Part shown: piece after piece, positions 15,072 to 20,075 of the stretch
How the letters are laid out: the number at the start of each line of letters is the position of its first letter
Position numbering within the stretch: position 1 is the first letter of the stretch
Source of the DNA: 2-01-FULL-39-33 sp964361645
GTDB taxonomy: Bacteria; Patescibacteriota; Patescibacteriia; 2-01-FULL-39-33
DNA: 20,075 nucleotides
Direction of reading: 5' to 3'
Assembly (NCBI GenBank): GCA_964361645.1
Contig: CAYIBK010000020.1
Coordinates: 1 to 20,075 of the forward strand
Notes under the pieces: generated by a model
The model's database searches: none
What the model saw: only the letters and a program-made list of their open reading frames with translations
What the model was told of the DNA's origin: nothing
Made by a program: the position numbers and the translations under genes

Positions 15072-15240
15072 ACAAACTTAAAAAGCGAATAATTTGCCTA
15101 GGCTCTTTTTTAAGATCGGTGAATTCTTTCTTAAACTTATCCAGATAATTCAAAACCATCAATAGTAAATAATCAATCAACATAATAATAACTAGCCACC
15201 AGGGCCACTAATTGCATGTTTCCTGCTCACCAGCTACTTA
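15072..15240 (-). pseudogene. Decayed copy of the C-terminus of the giant surface protein
   Basis: About 155 bases match 7883-8034, the region encoding the first C-terminal membrane span of the 1229-residue surface protein. On the minus strand it reads GEQETCN, a TAG stop (15208-15210), then WPWWLVIIMLIDYLLLM and VLNYLDKFKKEFTDLKK. A one-base shift then moves it out of frame before the remaining spans. Faint similarity may continue to about 15302. It is a non-functional fragment left by duplication or recombination. Confidence 0.85.
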
Positions 15241-15269
15241 CTAGATTAGCTGTTTACCAGATACTCTAA

Positions 15270-15437
15270 CAATTTATAACCATTATCATTACCTTAGCCC
15301 TAACTTTTGGTAAATGGGGATTAGTAGTGTATGCCATATTATTTATGGCTTATTTTAACCATTTTATTATACCACAGAGTGTTGCTAAGCTATTGGCCTA
15401 TTACGATACGATTGACAAAAATTATCATTTTTGCTAG
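15270..15437 (+). pseudogene. Possible membrane-protein remnant under the polysaccharide promoter
   Basis: A 55-codon open frame without a good start contains a hydrophobic run (LALTFGKWGLVVYAILFMAY) and ends at a TAG that overlaps the -10 box of the next operon. It could be the tail of a lost membrane gene, but chance in AT-rich DNA is possible. Confidence 0.25.
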
Positions 15438-15440
15438 AAT
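15412..15440 (+). promoter_or_regulatory. Strong promoter of the exopolysaccharide operon
   Basis: TTGACA (15412-15417), a 17-base spacer, and TAGAAT (15435-15440) with an extended -10 TG at 15432-15433. The expected start site is about 20 bases before ATG 15470. No Shine-Dalgarno sequence is seen. Confidence 0.78.
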
Positions 15441-15469
15441 ATAGAGTTATATAAAAAAATAAAAAATTC

Positions 15470-16759
15470 ATGGAAAATCAAAGTAATAATGATAAAACAA
15501 TCGCAGTTATTGGCCTTGGATATGTAGGGCTTCCTTTGGCATTACTCTCTGAAAGAAAGGGTTATAAGGTTGTAGGTTTAGATATAAACGAAGAAAAAAT
15601 TACCTCTTTAATAAAGCGTGAGCCTTTGGCGGACGAAGCAATTTCAAATCAGCTTAAGGATTCCACTATGGAGCTAACAACTGATTTTAAAAAAACAAAA
15701 GACGCTGATATTATTATCATCTGCGTACCCACCCCTGTTTACGATAATCATATTCCAAATCTTGAACCAGTAGAGAGTGCCTGCAGAAATGTTGGGCGAG
15801 GTTCTTTAAATGGCCAACTTGTTATTCTTGAATCAACCGTAAACCCAGGCGTTTGTGAAAATATAGTAATACCAATATTAGAAAAAGAATCCGGCTTAAC
15901 AGCGGGAAAGGATTTTTTTGTTGCCCATTGCCCTGAACGAATAAACCCGGGAGACAAAAACTGGACTGTAGAAAATATCCCTAGAGTTGTTGGAGGGCTT
16001 GAAGAAAAGAGCCTAGAAATGGCTTATGAGTTTTATAGTTCAATAATTTCAGGGCAGATCAAAAAAATGGGTTCTCTTAAAGAAGCCGAGGCAGTGAAGG
16101 TAGTTGAAAATTCTTTTAGGGATATAAATATCGCTTTCGTAAATGAACTCGCAATGTCTTTTTCAAAACTCGGCATTGATGTGGTTAATGTCATCAACGG
16201 AGCAGCTACTAAGCCCTTCGCCTTTATGGCCCATTACCCCGGAGTTGGCGTTGGCGGGCACTGTATTCCCGTAGATCCTTATTATTTAATTGATTACGCA
16301 AAACAGAACGGCTTTGAACATGACTTCTTGAAACTTGCTCGAAAAATTAATAGCAATATGCCGAAGTTTACAGCAGAAATGGTAGTTCTTGGTTTAAATG
16401 AAGTTAAAATAGCAATCAATGGAGTTAAAGTTGCGGTGCTCGGCTTAGCCTATAAGCCGAATATAGATGATTGCCGTGAGAGCCCGGCATTTGACTTGAT
16501 AAAAGCATTAGAAAAATATGGGGCGAATGTAGCTTCTTATGATCCGTTTGTCTTAAACAAATCTACTGCTAAATCTTTGGATGAAGCAGTCAAAGATTCG
16601 GCGGCAGTAGTGATAGCAACCTGCCACAATCAATTCAAGAATTTAGAACCAGAATATTTATTGAAAAACGATGTTAAGGTTGTAGTTGACGGCCGCAATT
16701 GCCTACAAAAAGAACAATTTGTTAGAGCGGGGATTATTTATAAAGGGGTGGGAAGGTAA
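15470..16759 (+). CDS. UDP-N-acetylhexosamine dehydrogenase (UDP-sugar dehydrogenase family)
   Basis: A 429-residue member of the UDP-glucose/UDP-N-acetyl-mannosamine dehydrogenase family. It oxidises C6 of a UDP-sugar to the acid in two NAD-dependent steps. The N-terminal Rossmann motif GLGYVGLP is followed by PTPV, ESTVNPG and CPERINPGD. The central domain has K210 and N214 (in AVKVVENSF) and the catalytic Cys265 (in GVGGHCIPVDPYYL). The C-terminal domain has LGLAYKPNIDDCRESP. The PERINPGD and GGHCIPVDP forms fit the WecC/WbpA/TviB group better than UDP-glucose dehydrogenases, so a UDP-HexNAc substrate is favoured. It is the first gene of the operon and would supply an activated uronic acid. 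Confidence 0.9.
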   Translation: MENQSNNDKTIAVIGLGYVGLPLALLSERKGYKVVGLDINEEKITSLIKREPLADEAISNQLKDSTMELTTDFKKTKDADIIIICVPTPVYDNHIPNLEPVESACRNVGRGSLNGQLVILESTVNPGVCENIVIPILEKESGLTAGKDFFVAHCPERINPGDKNWTVENIPRVVGGLEEKSLEMAYEFYSSIISGQIKKMGSLKEAEAVKVVENSFRDINIAFVNELAMSFSKLGIDVVNVINGAATKPFAFMAHYPGVGVGGHCIPVDPYYLIDYAKQNGFEHDFLKLARKINSNMPKFTAEMVVLGLNEVKIAINGVKVAVLGLAYKPNIDDCRESPAFDLIKALEKYGANVASYDPFVLNKSTAKSLDEAVKDSAAVVIATCHNQFKNLEPEYLLKNDVKVVVDGRNCLQKEQFVRAGIIYKGVGR

Positions 16760-16777
16760 GGTAAAGATAAATACTTT

Positions 16778-18064
16778 ATGAAAAATATTATAAATTACTC
16801 TAATTCACGACGGATAAATCTCTGGATAATTTTTTATCTTATTATTTATCTGATTCTTATTATAAAACTCATTACCATCCAGGAAATTGACAATGGTATT
16901 TTATTTGCAACTTATAGTATTTCAGTTTCTTTTTATATTCTTAGTCGATTTGGTCTGGCTTATTTCCATGAACCATCGGTGCTAGTTTCTGATGTGGCAT
17001 ATGAGCCAACAATATCCTTTGCAGTGCCTTCAAAAAATGAGGGAGAAAATATTCGTGAGACAATTTTGAAAATTGCAAATATAAATTATCAAAAAAATAA
17101 ATTTAATATAATTGCTATTAACGATGGCTCTGATGACAATACACTTACTGAAATGCTTGCGGCAAAATATATTATTGAAAAGAAAAGTAAAGTGTCGGTA
17201 AAAGTAATAGATTGGAAGATTAATAAAGGAAAACGAGAAGGGATGGCAGAATGTGTACGACAATCAAATAAAGATATTGTCATATTTATTGATTCCGATA
17301 GTTTTGTAGATCCTGAAGCTGCTCGTGAATTAGTGAAGTATTTTGTTCATAATGATGTCGCTGCAGTAGCTGGACATGCATATGTTGCAAATTCCGACAA
17401 AAATTTTTTAACAAAAATGCAAGCGGTTAGATATTTTGTTGCGTTTAAAGCTTACAAAGCATCGGAATCTCTTTTTGGTGTTGTAACTTGCTGTTCTGGT
17501 TGTTGCTCTGCATATCGTCGCTCATATATGAATGAAGTGATGGATGAATGGCTTACTCAAAAATTTCTTGGGGTTCAGTGTACTTATGGTGATGATAGAA
17601 GTTTAACAAATTATCTATTAAAAAAAGGATATAAAACTTTATTTTCTGACAAAGCGATAGCATACACTTTTGTTCCAGATACTTTTCGGAAATTTATAAA
17701 ACAACAATTCCGATGGAAAAAATCATGGGTGCGAGAAAGTCTGATTGCTGGAAAATTTATGTGGAAAAAAAATCCAATTATGTCCATTTCTTTTTACCTT
17801 GGAGTAATATTACCAATCTTAGCTCCTGTTATTGTTATTAGAGCGCTTGTTTGGTACCCCTATATGACTGGAAATTGGCCGTTCTACTATCTTTTTGGAT
17901 TAGTACTTATGGCGATTGTTTACGGTCTTTATTATTACATTTACACAAAGGATAGAAAGTGGGTATACGGAGTACTTTTTGCTGCATTTTATACGATTAT
18001 TTTAATCTGGCAGTTGCCATGGGCTATTTTGAATCTGCGAGATGCACGTTGGGGAACGAGATAA
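16778..18064 (+). CDS. Processive GT2 glycosyltransferase, hyaluronan/chitin synthase-like
   Basis: A 428-residue membrane glycosyltransferase of family GT2. There are two N-terminal hydrophobic segments (about 14-31 and 39-60). The cytoplasmic GT-A domain follows with DGSDD (116-120), DSD (172-174), the acceptor-side GDDR (271-274) and QQFRW (309-313). Three C-terminal spans (about 335-420) complete a channel. GDDRSLTNYLLKKGYKT followed by QQFRWKKSWVRES is very like hyaluronan synthase and NodC/chitin synthase rather than PgaC or cellulose synthase, so it probably makes and exports a GlcNAc-containing polymer. It lies 18 bases after the dehydrogenase and is followed 13 bases later by the deacetylase. 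A Cys-rich CCSGCCSAYRR segment sits where HAS-type enzymes have SGPLSxYRR. Confidence 0.88.
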   Translation: MKNIINYSNSRRINLWIIFYLIIYLILIIKLITIQEIDNGILFATYSISVSFYILSRFGLAYFHEPSVLVSDVAYEPTISFAVPSKNEGENIRETILKIANINYQKNKFNIIAINDGSDDNTLTEMLAAKYIIEKKSKVSVKVIDWKINKGKREGMAECVRQSNKDIVIFIDSDSFVDPEAARELVKYFVHNDVAAVAGHAYVANSDKNFLTKMQAVRYFVAFKAYKASESLFGVVTCCSGCCSAYRRSYMNEVMDEWLTQKFLGVQCTYGDDRSLTNYLLKKGYKTLFSDKAIAYTFVPDTFRKFIKQQFRWKKSWVRESLIAGKFMWKKNPIMSISFYLGVILPILAPVIVIRALVWYPYMTGNWPFYYLFGLVLMAIVYGLYYYIYTKDRKWVYGVLFAAFYTIILIWQLPWAILNLRDARWGTR

Positions 18065-18077
18065 AGATAATAAAATT

Positions 18078-19670
18078 ATGAAAAGAATAATTCCAAGAAA
18101 AACCATATTCAAAAAAATTCTACCTACATCTTTTATTTTAGCTATTTTAGGATTCGGTCTTTTTTCTTATGATAACAACAAAGATTTTATAAATAATTTT
18201 CAATCATACCATCTTGCTTCCTACACGACCCTGTTCTCCAATATCGTATTTGCCTCAAGTGATAGTGGTAATTTATCTTCAGTGTTAGGAACTTTTACTG
18301 GCAACAAAAACGCAGAAGATCTAAATACCGAGATAATGCTTGCTAACTCCGTACCTGTCTTAGTATATCATGGGATAGTATCAGGTGATGATCCATCGAA
18401 TGTTTCTTTGAAAAATTTTAAAGACCAAATGTTCGCTTTAAAAAAAGCCGGTTGGCAGACAATAACTCTTGATAATTTTTACGCTTTTATACACAACGGG
18501 AAAGATTTGCCCGACAAGTCGTTTCTTTTAACTTTTGATGATGGTAGAAAAGATAGTTATTATCCGGTTGACCCTATTTTAAAAGCCCTTGATTATAATG
18601 CTGTTATTTTTGTTATTACCAAATATTCATTGGAAGATAAAAGCAACAATTATTATTTGTCAAAAAACGAATTGAAGCGAATGTCAGAAAGTGGCAGATG
18701 GGAAATTGAAGCGCATACGCGTGAGGGGCACAATATCTATAAAATTGCCCAGAATGGAAAACAAGGCCATTATTATAGTAATAAATTATGGCTTGATAAT
18801 GAAAACCGCTCTGAAACTGAAGAAGAATTTACCAATAGGATAAAATCAGATTTTACTATCGCTAAAAATGATATAGAACAGGGACTTGATACAAAAGTCA
18901 TAAGTTTTGCGTTTCCTTTCGGAGATTTTGGGCAAAATACCGTGAATTTTCCGGAAGCGGAACCAATTATTTTGGAGGCCGTGAAATCGGTTTACTCAAT
19001 GGCATTTTATCAGATATGGCCTGGGAAAGGATATATTTTTAATTATCCTGACCAAAATCAAGTTTTAATCAAGAGAATTGATGTTAAGTCGAGTTGGAGC
19101 GCCGACAATTTATTGAAAATACTGGACATTGCCAGAGAGAAACCTCTTCCTTACCTTGATAATTTTAGCGATTATAACGGATGGGTAAAAACTTGGGGAC
19201 AATTGACACTTAGTAGTAATTCAATGATTTTAGACTCCGACATTTCCACAACAGGAAGCTCAGCATTTCTTGATGGTTCATATTTGTGGGATAATTATTC
19301 TTATTCAGCGAACATTAATTTGGTAAAAGGCAGAAATATTTCTTTACTTGCACGATATAAAGACGATGAAAATTATGCAGCCTGCAATTTTTCAGGAGAT
19401 AATGTTCGCATAGAACAGCGTTTAAATAAAAAAAATATAGTGATGGTGGAAGTTAAAAACTATATTAATTTCTCGAAAAAAGATTTGAATTTAGGCATTA
19501 GAGTAGACAAAGATAAAATTAAATGCTTAGTTAATGGCAATATTATAGCTTATACTCATTACTTAAGTCCGGTTTTGTCCAATGGTGGTATTGGATTTAA
19601 AACATGGGATCCACAAATGAATAATAGTGAGCTAATTGTTAAAAATATTTCTGTTGAAAAAATAAAGTGA
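18078..19670 (+). CDS. Exported polysaccharide N-deacetylase with C-terminal jelly-roll-like domain
   Basis: A 530-residue CE4-family deacetylase with an N-terminal signal anchor (about residues 14-27). The start of the fold is VPVLVYHGI (about 95-103), as in PgaB/IcaB enzymes. TFDDG holds the catalytic and metal Asp (154-155), and His213 and His218 (HTREGH, H-x4-H) match the PgaB-type spacing rather than the common H-x3-H. FAFPFGDFG follows. The C-terminal about 170 residues (from LDNFSDYNGWVKTWG) look like a beta-sandwich sugar-binding domain. It likely removes acetyl groups from the polymer made by the preceding GT2, outside the membrane. The frame opens at 18042 inside the GT2 gene, but ATG 18078 after the GT2 stop gives a normal signal anchor, so I use it. 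Confidence 0.88.
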   Translation: MKRIIPRKTIFKKILPTSFILAILGFGLFSYDNNKDFINNFQSYHLASYTTLFSNIVFASSDSGNLSSVLGTFTGNKNAEDLNTEIMLANSVPVLVYHGIVSGDDPSNVSLKNFKDQMFALKKAGWQTITLDNFYAFIHNGKDLPDKSFLLTFDDGRKDSYYPVDPILKALDYNAVIFVITKYSLEDKSNNYYLSKNELKRMSESGRWEIEAHTREGHNIYKIAQNGKQGHYYSNKLWLDNENRSETEEEFTNRIKSDFTIAKNDIEQGLDTKVISFAFPFGDFGQNTVNFPEAEPIILEAVKSVYSMAFYQIWPGKGYIFNYPDQNQVLIKRIDVKSSWSADNLLKILDIAREKPLPYLDNFSDYNGWVKTWGQLTLSSNSMILDSDISTTGSSAFLDGSYLWDNYSYSANINLVKGRNISLLARYKDDENYAACNFSGDNVRIEQRLNKKNIVMVEVKNYINFSKKDLNLGIRVDKDKIKCLVNGNIIAYTHYLSPVLSNGGIGFKTWDPQMNNSELIVKNISVEKIK

Positions 19671-19732
19671 AAAAATATCTTTTAATATTTATAATTATCA
19701 TGCTCCTAGTTCGAATCCCTCACAATTCCTAA
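19667..19732 (+). pseudogene. Truncated signal-peptide-like ORF (21 codons)
   Basis: A GTG overlapping the deacetylase stop (GTGA) starts MKKYLLIFIIIMLL, a convincing signal peptide or anchor, then reads VRIPHNS and stops. The break coincides with GTTCGAATCCC, a tRNA T-arm-like string. It looks like the first codons of a fourth operon gene cut off by a rearrangement; a tiny membrane peptide is the alternative. Confidence 0.4.
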
Positions 19733-19735
19733 AGT

Positions 19736-19775
19736 AATACAAAAAGATACTGCAAAAGCAGTATCTTTTTGTATT
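19736..19775 (+). terminator. Perfect 18-bp hairpin ending the polysaccharide operon
   Basis: Arms 19736-19753 and 19758-19775 are perfectly complementary around AAAA, with TCTTTTT in the 3' arm. It is about 65 bases after the deacetylase stop. It is a close relative of the hairpin at 14621-14658. Confidence 0.75.
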
Positions 19776-19780
19776 AGCTC

Positions 19781-19929
19781 GGGGACAGGCCTGCCTGCTG
19801 GTAGGCAGGGATTTACGCCTTGCCCTGGCTTCCGCCAGAGCTTCGTTGTCCTGGGCAATGAGCAAACATGTCCCCAACAGGTTTGCTACGCTCCTCTGCG
19901 TTTTGTGTCGACAAAAATCGCCACAAAAC
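19781..19929. repeat. GC-rich, highly structured intergenic block
   Basis: It contains a chain of inverted repeats: GGGGACA (19781-19787) with TGTCCCC (19869-19875); CCTGCCT (19790-19796) with AGGCAGG (19803-19809); TTGCCC (19820-19825) with GGGCAA (19853-19858); CTGGC with GCCAG (19825-19838); AGCAAAC (19861-19867) with GTTTGCT (19881-19887); and TTTTGTG with CACAAAA (about 19901-19928). It is much richer in GC than its surroundings. The first hairpin shares 19 of 20 bases with 7462-7481. No open frame is supported; it may be a repeat cluster or a structured RNA. Confidence 0.55.
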
Positions 19930-19975
19930 TTAATTCTCTCCTGCCCGTTCGAATCCCTACTTTCTCACGAAAGTA

Positions 19976-20010
19976 AACTAAAACACCACCAAAAGGGTGG
20001 TGTTTTAGTT
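19976..20010 (-). terminator. Bidirectional terminator
   Basis: AACTAAAACACCACC (19976-19990) and GGTGGTGTTTTAGTT (19996-20010) form a perfect 15-bp stem with a five-base loop. It lies about 15 bases after the stop of the minus-strand gene at the window edge and faces the polysaccharide operon. Confidence 0.85.
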
Positions 20011-20024
20011 ATCTTAATTGTTTA

Positions 20025-20075
20025 CTATTTTCCTTCTTTGATAATTTCCTCTAATAGACCCTTATCAATTTCTTC
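20025..20075 (-). CDS. C-terminal end of a gene running off the window
   Basis: The minus strand reads EEIDKGLLEEIIKEGK and then TAG (20025-20027). It is a charged helical C-terminus typical of a cytoplasmic protein, followed at once by a strong terminator. Only 16 residues are visible, so the product cannot be named. Confidence 0.6.
   Translation of the reverse strand, partial: EEIDKGLLEEIIKEGK

Noticed and set aside
18042..18077. Start of the deacetylase at ATG 18042, overlapping the GT2 gene
   Set aside because: It would put a charged stretch (GERDKDNK) before the signal anchor and has no ribosome site; ATG 18078 gives a normal signal anchor.
19700..19730. A tRNA gene ending in GTTCGAATCCC
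   Set aside because: The bases flanking the T-loop-like string do not form a T stem (CCTAG against CCCTC), and no acceptor, D or anticodon arm is present upstream. The same is true at 19947-19958.

Overview
The window is an AT-rich bacterial chromosome segment with a 100-N scaffold gap. It most resembles a Candidate Phyla Radiation (Patescibacteria/Parcubacteria-like) genome. That is an inference from style: very large secreted von Willebrand/SdrD/lamin-tail proteins with a multi-span C-terminus, leaderless or Shine-Dalgarno-free genes, many intergenic palindromes, and hypothetical membrane proteins. TAA, TAG and TGA all act as stops (TGA ends the polysaccharide deacetylase), so I see no sign of a UGA-recoding lineage. 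I see no rRNA, no complete tRNA and no CRISPR array.

Layout. (1) 1-1231: a widespread type of intergenic repeat, then a minus-strand pair encoding a Mn-type superoxide dismutase and a membrane-anchored cupredoxin. (2) 1392-4766: a block bracketed by two terminators. A minus-strand operon (uridine-kinase-like P-loop kinase plus two small membrane proteins) is transcribed divergently from a T4 Rnl1-family RNA ligase and a Bax-inhibitor-1-like membrane protein. All five genes have Shine-Dalgarno sequences and two use TTG starts, unlike every other gene here, which suggests a separate origin. The ligase carries a one-base frameshift in a C5 run and loses its C-terminus in the gap. (3) 4783-7367: an MgtA-like P-type cation ATPase behind an extended -10 promoter. 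(4) 7380-7656: nested palindromes between convergent genes. (5) 7675-13589: a minus-strand cell-surface cluster of three secreted or anchored proteins: a 1229-residue multidomain protein with internal duplications, an Ig-like anchored protein, and a secreted protein. Upstream is a nested inverted repeat that may be a leader RNA or a small mobile element. (6) 13809-15469: a zinc-ribbon gene, then about 1.2 kb of decayed sequence. It holds a frame broken by two stops and a degenerate copy of the C-terminus of the large surface protein. (7) 15412-19670: a strong promoter and a three-gene exopolysaccharide operon: nucleotide-sugar dehydrogenase, hyaluronan/chitin-synthase-type GT2 and a CE4 deacetylase. 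(8) 19667-20075: a truncated signal-peptide-like ORF, a perfect 18-bp hairpin that also occurs in diverged form at 14621, a GC-rich structured block, a convergent terminator, and the last codons of a minus-strand gene running off the end.

How the genes fit together (inference): the dismutase and cupredoxin would deal with oxidative stress and copper or electron transfer at the envelope. The surface cluster builds the outer face of the cell. The polysaccharide operon would make an activated sugar acid, polymerise a sugar across the membrane and trim its acetyl groups. The ligase/kinase block may handle RNA or nucleotides, but its role is not shown by the sequence.
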